Shown in pieces: positions 1 to 7,773 of a stretch of 41,799 nt of DNA. Under the pieces are notes generated by a model. That model ran no database searches. It was not told the origin of the DNA and was given only the letters and a program-made list of their open reading frames with translations. The stretch spans positions 1 to 41,799 of the IMG/VR virus record IMGVR_UViG_3300047380_001399; one strand, given 5' to 3'. Origin of the DNA: a virus. The first letter of the stretch is position 1. Each line of letters begins with the position of its first letter. The translations under genes were made by a program, and so were the position numbers.

Positions 1-1248
1 AGACACTCTCTTCCATCCGTTGTAATCCCAACGTAATGTCCAAGCCGCACCTTTTCTTAAGTCTCTTAAGATTTCACGGTCAATTTCAGCAGCCACTTGT
101 TCTGATAATAAAGCTGTTAATTCAGCCTCAGCATCAATGTTATGGAATGCAGAAACATCTTGTGCTAATTCTGGAGACCATTGTGCTCTTAGTTTTCTTT
201 CTGTAACCGATACAGTAACTGCATCAAGGTCAAAAGAAACTTCACCCATTTGGTCTTCGAATTCTAAGTCAGCATATACTCTGTAAGTCGCACCAACCGT
301 AGGGTTAGCCGCGAATGTAGTACCTGTATAACCATCGATTGAACAGTTAGCACATCCAACAACAGGTGTTGAAGTATCAACTGATAAATAAATTACACCG
401 TCAGCAGTACAAATATCATCATACTTACCACCTGGTCCTGTATAGTTTCCTGGAGGGAAGTTAGTTTGAGATTCGTTACCGTATTGAACGATACCTTTAC
501 CGTACTTCTGTGTTACCACGTTAAAGTTAAAGTAATCACCACCTATTTGTACTTCTAATGATGCTAAGAAATCCTCAGTATCTTGTTCGTTACCTGTAGG
601 TCCGATTAATTTACCTTGACCTGCAGATGCAAATCCTGATAATGCAACTAAAAGTGTTCTTTGGTTACCTGCATAATCACCTGCAGCCGCAACTACTAAT
701 GATGAACCATCCCATTTTACTAATGTGGTATTAGCAGCAATTCCTGAAAACGCTCCTTTAGAGTAATCGAATAACCCAGCTGGGTCTGAATTCGGTGCAG
801 AACCTTCGTAAAATCTATCATAAAGGTTTTTACCTGAACCGTAGTTTACTGACGTACCAGAAGGACCATTAGGTGCTCCGAAAGGTGCAACATGTGTTCC
901 ATCAGCATTTCTGTTCTGAATTTTAGGTACAAAGTAGAATAATTTACCGATTGGTAAGTTCATCGCTTGTACTGATACGATATCATTAGCTAATAATTTA
1001 GAGAATACTCTTCTAATGATAGGGAAGACTACTGTTTCAAATGAACCTGAGTTATCTGAAGCAGATGCTTCGTTAATTAAGTGAGACGCTTGGTTTTCAT
1101 ATAATTGTGCCATGTTCTCTTTTACGTGACCTTTAAGACCCTCTAGGAATCCTAATTTGTCCCATTTGTTGATTGTGTCTTCTTTGATAACTTTAAGGTG
1201 TTTTAACCCAATATTACCAACAAGACCTGATTCTAATAATGCTCCCAT
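1..1248 (-). CDS. gp23: Major capsid protein, T4 gp23-like (3' end beyond window)
   Basis: Forms the capsid shell. The ATG is at 1248-1246 and 416 codons are open to the window edge, so the C-terminus is missing. The C-terminal half of the visible part has the gp23 signature of a regular helix rich in Ala/Glu: KLRAQWSPELAQDVSAF followed by IDAEAELTALLSEQVAAEID. Residues 75-105 (PIIRRVF, NDIVSVQAM, GKLFYFV) match the start of the mature gp23 core. Residues 1-60 look like the cleaved propeptide: NQASHLINE ends at Glu60 and is followed by Ala, just as T4 gp23 is cut after FLTE-65 before Ala. It lies 24 nt downstream of the scaffold gene and is probably co-transcribed with it. Identification is by sequence recognition; the cleavage site is inferred. 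Confidence 0.93.
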   Translation of the reverse strand, partial: MGALLESGLVGNIGLKHLKVIKEDTINKWDKLGFLEGLKGHVKENMAQLYENQASHLINEASASDNSGSFETVVFPIIRRVFSKLLANDIVSVQAMNLPIGKLFYFVPKIQNRNADGTHVAPFGAPNGPSGTSVNYGSGKNLYDRFYEGSAPNSDPAGLFDYSKGAFSGIAANTTLVKWDGSSLVVAAAGDYAGNQRTLLVALSGFASAGQGKLIGPTGNEQDTEDFLASLEVQIGGDYFNFNVVTQKYGKGIVQYGNESQTNFPPGNYTGPGGKYDDICTADGVIYLSVDTSTPVVGCANCSIDGYTGTTFAANPTVGATYRVYADLEFEDQMGEVSFDLDAVTVSVTERKLRAQWSPELAQDVSAFHNIDAEAELTALLSEQVAAEIDREILRDLRKGAAWTLRWDYNGWKRVS

Positions 1249-1272
1249 TTTAGTATTTGTTTTTTTTAAATT

Positions 1273-2805
1273 TTATTTTTGAAGTTTACCCATTAAATCC
1301 TTCATTCTCATGAACTGAGGATTTTCGTAAGTTTTACTTTCGATAAGATTTGTAGCAGAACCTTTAGATGGTGATTTCTGTACTTTAGATGCAACTGATT
1401 CAGTTACAACTGCAGAACTTCCTTTCGAGTCTAAATCTTCTTTTACAGTCTTATAAAGACTTTTCGATTCCTTGATTGTTTCAGCAGAATCAAAACGTCT
1501 TAAAATGTTTATTTTTTCTTGTTTTGTTGTCGAATGCTCAGTAAACAGTCGAGTAGCGTATGCTAGATTTGAATTGAAAACAGCAACTTCATTAAGTTTT
1601 TCTTTAAAGATGTTAAGTGCCTTACGGTACTCTTCATTTTTTTCTCTTAATTGTTTTACTTCTTTCTCAAGTGATTCATTGTACCTTGCTCTATTAGGAA
1701 TAGAATGTGGTTTTGAAAGTCCTTTAGATTTATCAGAAGATGCTTTCTGTCCAGCAGCGTGACTTCTCACCATACCTTCTTTAGCCTCTTCGTAATCTTT
1801 GTGAGATTTTGAATCATCACCTTTTTTACCTCCGAACTCTTCATTAGATTCTTCATAATCCTTGTGAGATTTTGAGTCGTCTCCTTTTTTACCTCCATAC
1901 TCTTCGTAATGTTCCTCTTTGTGATGTTCTTCAGCATCGTGGTGTGCGTCTTTTTTCAACTTCTCAATTTGTGAGTAGTCGTCTTCAGCTGCGTCACCAT
2001 AATAGTTTCCGTCATCCTCTCCGAGTTCAATTTCATAAACTACTTCGTCTCCTTCGTTAGATTCTTCATAATCCTTGTGAGATTTTGAATCGTCACCTTT
2101 CTTACCTCCGTATTCTTCATTTGATTCTTCATAATCTTTGTGAGATTTTGAATCATCGCCTTTCTTACCTCCGAATTCTTCGTTAGATTCTTCGTAGTCC
2201 TTATGAGATTTAGAGTCGTCACCTTTCTTACCTCCGAATTCCTCCATTTGAATTTGATATTCAACATCAGCCTCATCATCTTTAAGTGTGATTTCGTCAC
2301 CGTCTTGTGTAACAACGATTCCGTCTTCTTCACCCATAGCTTTAAAGACCTTAAGGATTTCTTCGTCAGATGCGCCTGTAAGGTCAAGTGGTAAAAGAAT
2401 TTCTTCTTCGTCATCCACTTCTAACTCATCACCTGGTAAATCCATCATAAGCATATCATCAGTATCAATTTCCATATCATCCTCATCCTCATCGGATTCG
2501 TCTTCAATGTCCATGTCAACATCTAGTTCCATGTCGTCTTCAATGTCAAGTTCGTCTTGTTCTTTTGTTTCGTGCTTTACAGATTTCTCCATATCGTCAC
2601 CTTCTTCCATTTTTTCACCTTCCATTGCTTCAACAGACACTTCGTCTTCAATCTCTTCTTCATTTAGAGATTCTTTTACTAATTCACTGATTTCTTCCTT
2701 CATAGTAGAAGCAAGTATTCCTTTTGCATTCTCCGTAACGGCTTCCTTCAAATTTTCCATTTGTAGTAGCGCTTCTTCAACTAAGTTTTGTTTTTTTTGT
2801 GCCAT
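1273..2805 (-). CDS. gp22: Prohead core scaffold protein, gp22-like, with 21-residue repeats
   Basis: Predicted internal scaffold around which the capsid assembles, assigned mainly by its position between the protease and gp23 genes, as in T4. 510 aa against about 270 in T4. Residues 1-40 are a basic/helical start (LVEEALLQMENL). Residues 50-140 are extremely acidic with Asp/Met runs. Then come five copies of a 21-residue unit built on GGKKGDDSKSHKDYEESNE (three in tandem, a 71-codon offset, then two more). A coiled-coil-like stretch follows (about 375-410, SLEKEVKQLREKNEEYRKAL), and the C-terminus (ENPQFMRMKDLMGKLQK) is amphipathic, as expected for the capsid- or portal-contacting end of gp22. 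A terminator lies upstream and a late-type motif precedes the start, so gp22-gp23 probably form one transcript. The expansion by repeats is unusual for the family. Confidence 0.8.
   Translation of the reverse strand: MAQKKQNLVEEALLQMENLKEAVTENAKGILASTMKEEISELVKESLNEEEIEDEVSVEAMEGEKMEEGDDMEKSVKHETKEQDELDIEDDMELDVDMDIEDESDEDEDDMEIDTDDMLMMDLPGDELEVDDEEEILLPLDLTGASDEEILKVFKAMGEEDGIVVTQDGDEITLKDDEADVEYQIQMEEFGGKKGDDSKSHKDYEESNEEFGGKKGDDSKSHKDYEESNEEYGGKKGDDSKSHKDYEESNEGDEVVYEIELGEDDGNYYGDAAEDDYSQIEKLKKDAHHDAEEHHKEEHYEEYGGKKGDDSKSHKDYEESNEEFGGKKGDDSKSHKDYEEAKEGMVRSHAAGQKASSDKSKGLSKPHSIPNRARYNESLEKEVKQLREKNEEYRKALNIFKEKLNEVAVFNSNLAYATRLFTEHSTTKQEKINILRRFDSAETIKESKSLYKTVKEDLDSKGSSAVVTESVASKVQKSPSKGSATNLIESKTYENPQFMRMKDLMGKLQK
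1774..1899 (-). repeat. Two further copies of the same 63-nt repeat
   Basis: Anchors cctcc at 1892 and 1829, again 63 nt apart and in the same frame as the upstream block. The last copy diverges at its end (EEAKEG instead of EESNEE). The two blocks are separated by a His/Glu-rich segment (HHDAEEHHKEEHYEE). Confidence 0.93.
2050..2238 (-). repeat. Three tandem 63-nt in-frame repeats in the scaffold gene
   Basis: Three consecutive 63-nt units, each encoding (F/Y)GGKKGDDSKSHKDYEESNE plus Glu or Gly. Anchor sequence cctcc occurs at 2231, 2168 and 2105, exactly 63 nt apart. The units differ mostly at synonymous positions, which shows selection on the protein rather than a very recent duplication. 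Confidence 0.95.
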
Positions 2806-2840
2806 TTTAGTTATTTTTTTGCAAAATGTTTATTTATAGT

Positions 2841-2856
2841 TTTTATAATAAATATA
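2841..2856 (-). promoter_or_regulatory. Late-type promoter motif upstream of scaffold gene
   Basis: Sense strand TATATTTATTATAAAA, ending 35 nt before the scaffold ATG. A further TATAAATA, the T4 late -10 sequence itself, sits between it and the gene on the sense strand (2831-2838). Confidence 0.55.
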
Positions 2857-2896
2857 CACGAATTAAAAAAAAATCACTTTATAAAACAATAGGCAA

Positions 2897-2922
2897 AAAA
2901 AAATCGGGGTTTACCCGATTTT
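2897..2922 (-). terminator. Rho-independent terminator
   Basis: Stem AAATCGGG (2901-2908) with CCCGATTT (2914-2921), 5-nt loop, and on the minus strand a run of about ten T directly after the stem. It separates the 69-aa gene from the gp22-gp23 unit. Confidence 0.8.
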
Positions 2923-2947
2923 AATTTTATAATATGTATGTGAAGTA

Positions 2948-3157
2948 TTACTCGATTACTTCATCAATTTTACTTTCGACACATGCAGATATTCTCCAAT
3001 CGTGAGTAAAACCTTCAAAGGCTTTAGTAACTTTAGCCTCAACATCTGTTACGTTAAAACCTTTAACTAATTTTTCTTCTCTGATTTTTTTAATCTTACC
3101 TGAATGCTCGTCTGGCATATCATACTGAATTTTTGCTACAAAATACTTTTCTTCCAT
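2948..3157 (-). CDS. Small DUF4494-like protein, 69 aa
   Basis: Function unknown. The pattern YFVAKIQYD, a charged loop with GKIKK, EEKLVKGFNVTDVEAKV and a C-terminal SKIDEVIE resembles the DUF4494 family of small Bacteroidetes and phage proteins, but this is from memory of the pattern and could be wrong. No signal peptide, membrane segment or cysteine cluster that suggests a catalytic role. It lies 24 nt downstream of the protease gene and ahead of a terminator, so it should be the last gene of the portal-protease transcript. In T4 no gene occupies this position between 21 and 22. Confidence 0.75.
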   Translation of the reverse strand: MEEKYFVAKIQYDMPDEHSGKIKKIREEKLVKGFNVTDVEAKVTKAFEGFTHDWRISACVESKIDEVIE

Positions 3158-3181
3158 TTTATTTTTTTTTCTTAGTTTTAA

Positions 3182-3904
3182 TTAATATCCTAAATAATCG
3201 GTTAATTTTTTCATTAAGTCAAGTGATTTGTCTAAACCTTTTTCAGGTTCACCATTTACACTTCTTTGTTTTGTCTCTTCTTCAATGTTCTCATCGTACT
3301 TCATTCTATCATCTTGATTAAGGAATAAGTAAGCTCCTGGTGTTGATGGTGAAGATACTAAATCAAAACAAATTAATTCAAAATCGTCCTGCACTTCATT
3401 CCTTTCACCTTTTTTAACTAAAGAACCTACACCACGAGATGATACCCCCATAGTGACTCCCTGTCTCATAAGATTTGCCGCTTGGTCTCCTGGACATGAT
3501 ACAACACCTGTTTTATGAAAACCTGGTGATGTCAATAATTTTATTTTACCCATTAGAACATTACCTTCCCACCACATATCAGTTATCAAGTGTGATACAC
3601 GGTCTAAGTCGATAAGTGACGATTCAGGGTGATTAAGTTCTGATATCGATAATCCTTTCTTTATTGCCTCTTGGTATTTTTCACCTTCTCTCCTTAATAT
3701 TGATTCGGGATATATTCTACCGTTTCTATTTGGTGTGTCGTATTTTTGTAATACTGCGTAAAACTCAAAAGGTTTAGAATGGTCTAATTGACCGTATGAT
3801 TCTTTTATAATATCGGCGTTACGTTTATCGTTTGGGTTTATAAAACCGGCATCCCACTCAATTAAAATCCCTTTACCCGTATCATTTGGTCCTAATATTT
3901 TCAT
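3182..3904 (-). CDS. gp21: Prohead maturation protease, gp21-like
   Basis: Serine protease (family S77-like) that cleaves scaffold, capsid protein and internal head proteins, normally after [LI]xE. 240 aa, close to T4 gp21 (212 aa). Catalytic candidates are His92 in ELNHPESSLIDLDRVSHLI and Ser155 or Ser156 in TMGVSSRGVGSL, followed by FDLVSSPSTPGA (about 180-191), the conserved block after the active-site serine. N-terminal YDTPNRNGRIYP (55-66) is also typical of phage prohead proteases. It sits upstream of gp22 and gp23 in the same order as T4. Its presence predicts that proteins with [LI]xE leaders elsewhere in the window are processed. Confidence 0.92.
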   Translation of the reverse strand: MKILGPNDTGKGILIEWDAGFINPNDKRNADIIKESYGQLDHSKPFEFYAVLQKYDTPNRNGRIYPESILRREGEKYQEAIKKGLSISELNHPESSLIDLDRVSHLITDMWWEGNVLMGKIKLLTSPGFHKTGVVSCPGDQAANLMRQGVTMGVSSRGVGSLVKKGERNEVQDDFELICFDLVSSPSTPGAYLFLNQDDRMKYDENIEEETKQRSVNGEPEKGLDKSLDLMKKLTDYLGY

Positions 3905-3910
3905 ATCTTT

Positions 3911-3924
3911 TATTTTATAAATAT
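3911..3924 (-). promoter_or_regulatory. Late-type motif before the protease gene
   Basis: Sense strand ATATTTATAAAATA, ending 6 nt before the ATG, in the 27-nt gap after the preceding gene. Confidence 0.5.
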
Positions 3925-3931
3925 GCTACGT

Positions 3932-4318
3932 TTAGTATTCCATCGAGATAAAAACGTCCCATTCACTTATTCTAATTGGAGTTACTCTTAATAATTGGTT
4001 TATTTTGTCACTAACGAATATCTTATATTCTGTTGTTAAAACAGAATCGTCACCTTCTCCTGAGAAAAAAACGTAGTTATTCGCGAAGTCTGTAACTTCC
4101 TGTCCTTTATAAATTACTTTACCAATTTCAACCCGAACACTTATATCTTCGTCTTGAATATCACCTTCTATCATAACACTACTTGGTAAAATAAAAGTAT
4201 CCCCATAACCAAATTCATATATAAATTTTTTAGGGTCTATAAGATTATTAAGATTATCTACAAGCGTATTTGCTTCAAATAATCTTAATAATTGACTTTC
4301 ATTAATTACGACTTTCAT
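3932..4318 (-). CDS. Hypothetical virion-type protein with [LI]xE leader
   Basis: 128 aa, not recognised. The N-terminus MKVVINESQLLRLFEAN contains two possible gp21-type cleavage signals (INE-7, LFE-15). The rest looks like a small beta-rich domain (YGDTFILPSSVMIEG, ISVRVEIGKVIYKGQEV, NYVFFSGEGDDSV) and ends in a helix plus strand (RISEWDVFISMEY). Lies between the portal and protease genes, the position of genes 67 and 68 in T4, so a prohead core component is possible but not shown by sequence. Confidence 0.8.
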   Translation of the reverse strand: MKVVINESQLLRLFEANTLVDNLNNLIDPKKFIYEFGYGDTFILPSSVMIEGDIQDEDISVRVEIGKVIYKGQEVTDFANNYVFFSGEGDDSVLTTEYKIFVSDKINQLLRVTPIRISEWDVFISMEY

Positions 4319-4325
4319 TTAGTTG

Positions 4326-4341
4326 TTTTAACTATAAATAG
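4326..4341 (-). promoter_or_regulatory. Late-type motif
   Basis: Sense strand CTATTTATAGTTAAAA, 7 nt before the ATG of the 128-aa gene. Confidence 0.5.
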
Positions 4342-4342
4342 A

Positions 4343-4780
4343 TTAAACAGACTGTTTTTTAGTTTTATGTAGTATAAAATATTTTGATTTCATTAACGGA
4401 TACCCATATAATGTATTAACTATTTGTTTTATCCTGTCTCTAAGTATCAACGATTTAAAGTCTATTTGTTCTTTTACAAATAATGTTACCTCTAAATTCA
4501 TAAAACTTCTTTTACCTAATTGTATACCACTACTTCTTAAATCTAAATCGACTATGTTATGTTTTTCAAATAATAACGGGTCCACCGATTCTAATAAGTG
4601 ATGTTTAATGTCCCTCTCTAACATACCTGTCGTTCTAACCCAATTATGAGCCGTCATTGTTGGTTCCACCCAACTTTGTATGAGAATATAAACTGATTTT
4701 AATTTTTTTGCATCTACTGTTCCATAACTACATTTCGCGTTTTCGTATCCCGTTAATTGGGACGTTTTTCCTTTTTTCAT
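4343..4780 (-). CDS. Hypothetical protein, 145 aa
   Basis: Not recognised. Starts with a basic stretch (MKKGKTSQLTGY), then a mixed alpha/beta protein with WVEPTMTAHNWVRTTGMLERDIKHHLLESVDPLLFEKHNIVDLDLRS-type alternation and a basic C-terminus (HKTKKQSV). No leader of the [LI]xE type and no late-type motif at its start, unlike its neighbours. Its gap to the bS21 gene is 108 nt and serves both strands. Probably a head or neck protein given its position between portal and protease genes; this is context only. Confidence 0.75.
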   Translation of the reverse strand: MKKGKTSQLTGYENAKCSYGTVDAKKLKSVYILIQSWVEPTMTAHNWVRTTGMLERDIKHHLLESVDPLLFEKHNIVDLDLRSSGIQLGKRSFMNLEVTLFVKEQIDFKSLILRDRIKQIVNTLYGYPLMKSKYFILHKTKKQSV

Positions 4781-4864
4781 ATAAATTCATAATATCTAAT
4801 GTTTATTTGTTCGTTAAAAATATAACTATAAAAAGTACGATTGTCAAAATATTGATAAGTTGAA

Positions 4865-4881
4865 TATATTTATTATAATAA
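4865..4881 (+). promoter_or_regulatory. Late-type motif before the bS21 gene, plus strand
   Basis: Sense strand TATATTTATTATAATAA, 7 nt before the ATG. It is one of two copies in the plus orientation, which shows that the motif follows the sense strand of the gene and is not a strand-composition effect. Confidence 0.55.
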
Positions 4882-4888
4882 GTCATAT

Positions 4889-5080
4889 ATGTTAATAATA
4901 GAAATAGGAAAAAAAGAAAATATCGAAAGAGCCTTAAAAAGGTATAAGAATAAAGTTTATAAGACTAAACAGTTGAATAGGCTTCGAGAGGAAAAAGAGT
5001 TTACTAAGAAGTCTACTAAGAGACGTAAACAAAAACAAAAAGCCATTTATATCCAAAAAATAAAGGATTCAGAAATCTGA
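4889..5080 (+). CDS. rpsU: Ribosomal protein bS21, phage-encoded
   Basis: 63 aa, full length for bS21. MLIIEIGKKENIERALKRYK closely follows the bS21 start, and KEFTKKSTKRRKQKQKAIYIQK matches its second half (xxFTKPSxRRRxxxKAxYxQ). bS21 binds the 30S platform next to the 16S rRNA 3' end. In Flavobacterium ribosomes bS21, bS18 and bS6 bury the anti-Shine-Dalgarno sequence, and a tyrosine near position 54 is, as I recall, part of that pocket; this protein has Tyr54. The gene has no Shine-Dalgarno sequence, its own late-type motif and its own terminator, and it is the only plus-strand gene within the left 14.9 kb. It could replace host bS21 and bias translation toward phage messages (inference). 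Confidence 0.93.
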   Translation: MLIIEIGKKENIERALKRYKNKVYKTKQLNRLREEKEFTKKSTKRRKQKQKAIYIQKIKDSEI

Positions 5081-5091
5081 ACCCTTTTTTT
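5063..5091 (+). terminator. Terminator of the bS21 gene
   Basis: Stem GGATTCAG (5065-5072) with CTGAACCC (5077-5084), one A-C mismatch, AAAT loop, then eight T (5085-5092 region). It overlaps the stop codon. Confidence 0.75.
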
Positions 5092-5113
5092 ATTTTATAT
5101 ATGTAATTTAAAG

Positions 5114-5848
5114 TTATAAACCGTGTTCTAATTGTTTTAACTTATAAAGTGAAGTTAATGAAATTTCGGACTCATTAATATGACTTATAGTCTGATTTAC
5201 TTTTTCATGTAAATCTTCATCATTCGATTCATTAATTTTTTCAGTTAATTTTTCTAATACAATACTTTTAGAATTTACAATCTCTTCAGCTAATTCAGTT
5301 TTAGAGAGTGATAAAAGAGCCTTTAATTCTTTTTTATCTTCCTCACTGATATCACCATATTCCTTATTAAATGTGTTTGTTGCTATTTTTAACATAGAAC
5401 TTAAAGGAATGTTAACTGATTCGTTAATTTTCACATCATCTTTATTTTCACCTAATAACTTTTTTATATTATTTTTACACTCTAAAACTTCTTCTAAGTT
5501 TCTAACCGAGTTATTATAAACTACAGTATCAATATCGGTATAGTTGTTATCTGAATTATTTTTTAATCCTTCAGAAACCCACATATTAATTTCTTTAATT
5601 TTTTTATCCTCAGTAGTTAATATATCTTTTATTGTTTCAATACATTCATTTACGTAGTCATCAACAATTTCTTTGGATAAACCTTTTTTATTGGAAAGTT
5701 CATCATAAAGAAAATATGCTTCAGCAAGTTTCTCGTTCTCAATTACATGATTTTTAAATGACTTCATATTGGTTTTAAAAGAATTTTTACCATATGACTT
5801 AGTCATTAAAGATTCTATATTTGATTTTATTTGTCCGAATTTATTCAT
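5114..5848 (-). CDS. Helical head-operon protein (gp67/68-position), unknown
   Basis: 244 aa, mostly charged amphipathic helix (EEDKKELKALLSLSKTELAEEIVNSKSIVLEKLTEKINESND), no membrane segment. Several INES/INE tripeptides (about 142, 205, 224) fit the [LI]xE signal of gp21-type proteases, as expected for a prohead core protein that is cut during maturation. It directly follows the portal gene; in T4 that place holds the core proteins gp67 and gp68. Assignment as a core component is inference from position, composition and cleavage-like sites; I see no sequence match that proves it. Confidence 0.75.
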   Translation of the reverse strand: MNKFGQIKSNIESLMTKSYGKNSFKTNMKSFKNHVIENEKLAEAYFLYDELSNKKGLSKEIVDDYVNECIETIKDILTTEDKKIKEINMWVSEGLKNNSDNNYTDIDTVVYNNSVRNLEEVLECKNNIKKLLGENKDDVKINESVNIPLSSMLKIATNTFNKEYGDISEEDKKELKALLSLSKTELAEEIVNSKSIVLEKLTEKINESNDEDLHEKVNQTISHINESEISLTSLYKLKQLEHGL

Positions 5849-5854
5849 AACGTT

Positions 5855-5870
5855 TTTTATTATAAATATT
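5855..5870 (-). promoter_or_regulatory. Late-type motif overlapping the portal stop codon
   Basis: Sense strand AATATTTATAATAAAA, 6 nt before the ATG of the 244-aa gene; its upstream end overlaps the last codons of the portal gene. Confidence 0.5.
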
Positions 5871-7725
5871 AGTCATCTAGTAATGTTCTTAGTTCATCTT
5901 CAATTTTACCTAAAGAATCTCTCCCTTTCGATAAGTCAATTTCGGATATACCATTAATCATATCATTTTCTAATATCATATTTAAATCTTTTTCTGAAGT
6001 ACTTTCAGGTGTAACCTCAGCCGTAGTGTCACCACCCGTATCTGTACCACTATCACCTAAATCACTACCTAAATCACCACCTAAATCACCACCTAAGTCG
6101 CCTCCAAAATCACTTCCACCACCACCAAATCCGGTGTCAGAAGGTTCTGTAACCTCACCTTCAGGTGCGCCACCTTCTCCAGGTTTATCACCATATAATT
6201 TATCGATGTTTGCAAATATTCCTGTTTTAGTAATTGTTTCAGGTGTTTTTTCAAGTTCCGCTCCAACAGCCTTTTCGATTCTTTGTTGTTGTAAATCTAA
6301 TTTAATTTCTTCATCTGAGAAACCAAGAATATGTTTTTTAGCCCAAGAAGATGAAACAGGTTGTATACCATTACCTGGGTCAGAAACCGCATCACGGTAA
6401 AGAGCAACTTTTTGTTGCCATTGTTCAACTTTAAGTAAGTCCGCTTGTGTTGATGGGTTAGTAAGACCTAATGTAAAATTATTTAATTCGTCTTCAAAAC
6501 CTAATAGATACAAATGTATTATAGCAATTTTATTTAACTCTTGAATCATAGATTTTTGAATTCTATTGATTGTACGAGCGAATCTTATATCTTGTAACGC
6601 TAAGTTTTTACCATCACCAACAACCTCTTCAAACCCTAAAAATGCTTTAGGTACTCTAAGTGCAGTTAATAATTTCTTTTGTATATATTCAATATCAGCA
6701 ATTTCTGATAAGTTTTGTGCTCCTGGTAATGTGTCGATAGGGTTAGGTGCGTTAGCGTCTCTAACGGGTATGAAGTAATCTTGGTCAACCGCCATTTGAT
6801 TATATCTTAAATCGACATTACCGTTATTAGAGTCCACAATTTGGTCTCTTTTAAATTTGTTAGCAACTCTCTGTACGTAAGGTTCGACATCTTTGTCATC
6901 CATGTTACCTACAAAAACTTTGAATACTCGTCTTTCAGGTGCTCTTGATGTTCTATAAACTAACATAGCATCTTCAGATAAAATAAGTTGTTTCCATATT
7001 CTTCTTGCCTTTTCTAACATAGAAGTACCATAAGGTAATTTACGGTCATCACCTAATAATCTAAAGTGAGCCACTTCCCACGTATTTAATACCATATCTT
7101 TATTTTGCCATAAGAATTTTAAAGCATCGTTATCGGTATCTGTACTATTTTTTTCAGGTTTAATTTTCATTCCTCGTTCTTGACGAGTAATTTCAATATT
7201 AGGTAGTTGTTGTACCCCCATAACCCCTTTCTCAGGGTCTAATTTTAGATAAACGAAGTTATCCCCATACTTACAAGTATTTCTTGTCCACATAGGTAGA
7301 TTAGTACTAATATCGAGTCTATTGTTAAATAAATCCCCAAGTACTGATTTAATTCGTTTACTTTCTGAGTAAATTTGTAATATATATCCATCTTCATTCG
7401 CAGTTGTTGATTCTTCCCCATATATATCTAACGCCGCAGATATTTCGGGCGTATATTCCATACTTTCATAATCATAAAATGAAGCTAGTCTAGTCGGTTC
7501 ATAATATACCGCTTGAGTATATAAGTTGTTCTCTACCTTCTGCCATTGTTGACCAAGATAGAGTGTTTGTTGGGCTTGAAGTTTTTCTCTCTCATACTCC
7601 TTTTTATCGGGAGTCTTTAAAAGTTCTTTCTTATCAAACTTAAATACGGGAGCTTGTTGGTCTAACGTTGAGTCAGGACCAAATACCTTAGTAAGTCGTT
7701 GCCATATAGTATAATTTTCTGCCAT
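5869..7725 (-). CDS. gp20: Portal protein, gp20-like, with Gly/Asp-rich C-terminal tail
   Basis: Dodecameric portal vertex through which DNA is packaged. 618 aa against 524 in T4. The block RLASFYDYESMEYTPEISAALDIYGEES (about 79-106) is the typical gp20 start of core; later CKYGDNFVYLKL, VAHFRLLGDDRKLPYGTSMLEKARRIWKQL and APERRVFKVFVGNMDD are the usual stem and crown blocks. Residues about 520-580 form a low-complexity linker with GGDLGGDLGGDLGSDL repeats absent from T4 gp20, ending in a helix (DLNMILENDMINGISEIDL). It lies 48 nt after the terminase gene; T4 has the tail sheath and tube genes 18 and 19 between these two, which are missing here. Confidence 0.92.
   Translation of the reverse strand: MAENYTIWQRLTKVFGPDSTLDQQAPVFKFDKKELLKTPDKKEYEREKLQAQQTLYLGQQWQKVENNLYTQAVYYEPTRLASFYDYESMEYTPEISAALDIYGEESTTANEDGYILQIYSESKRIKSVLGDLFNNRLDISTNLPMWTRNTCKYGDNFVYLKLDPEKGVMGVQQLPNIEITRQERGMKIKPEKNSTDTDNDALKFLWQNKDMVLNTWEVAHFRLLGDDRKLPYGTSMLEKARRIWKQLILSEDAMLVYRTSRAPERRVFKVFVGNMDDKDVEPYVQRVANKFKRDQIVDSNNGNVDLRYNQMAVDQDYFIPVRDANAPNPIDTLPGAQNLSEIADIEYIQKKLLTALRVPKAFLGFEEVVGDGKNLALQDIRFARTINRIQKSMIQELNKIAIIHLYLLGFEDELNNFTLGLTNPSTQADLLKVEQWQQKVALYRDAVSDPGNGIQPVSSSWAKKHILGFSDEEIKLDLQQQRIEKAVGAELEKTPETITKTGIFANIDKLYGDKPGEGGAPEGEVTEPSDTGFGGGGSDFGGDLGGDLGGDLGSDLGDSGTDTGGDTTAEVTPESTSEKDLNMILENDMINGISEIDLSKGRDSLGKIEDELRTLLDD
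6054..6104 (-). repeat. 12-nt tandem repeat encoding GGDL units in portal tail
   Basis: Repeats of accacctaaatc and variants encode GDLG/GSDL units. A likely slippage or recombination site; length may vary between relatives. Confidence 0.85.
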
Positions 7726-7730
7726 ACTTC

Positions 7731-7746
7731 TTTTTTAGATAAATAG
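7731..7746 (-). promoter_or_regulatory. Late-type motif before the portal gene
   Basis: Sense strand CTATTTATCTAAAAAA, 5 nt before the ATG. Confidence 0.5.
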
Positions 7747-7773
7747 TAACATTATTTGAATTAAACTAAACAT

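Noticed and set aside
1774-2238. Possible CRISPR array
   Set aside because: Repeats are in frame, 63 nt long with no unique spacers between them, and encode a protein repeat.
2831-2838. T4-type late promoter TATAAATA as the general late signal
   Set aside because: On the sense strand it occurs clearly only here; most other genes have the reverse complement TATTTATA in sense orientation.
2288-2839. Plus-strand Ser-rich frame of 183 codons
   Set aside because: Shadow of the Asp/Glu-rich scaffold gene; the composition is exactly that expected for the complement of GAT/GAA repeats.
6026-6400. Plus-strand Pro/Ser-rich frame
   Set aside because: Shadow of the Gly/Asp repeat tail of the portal gene.
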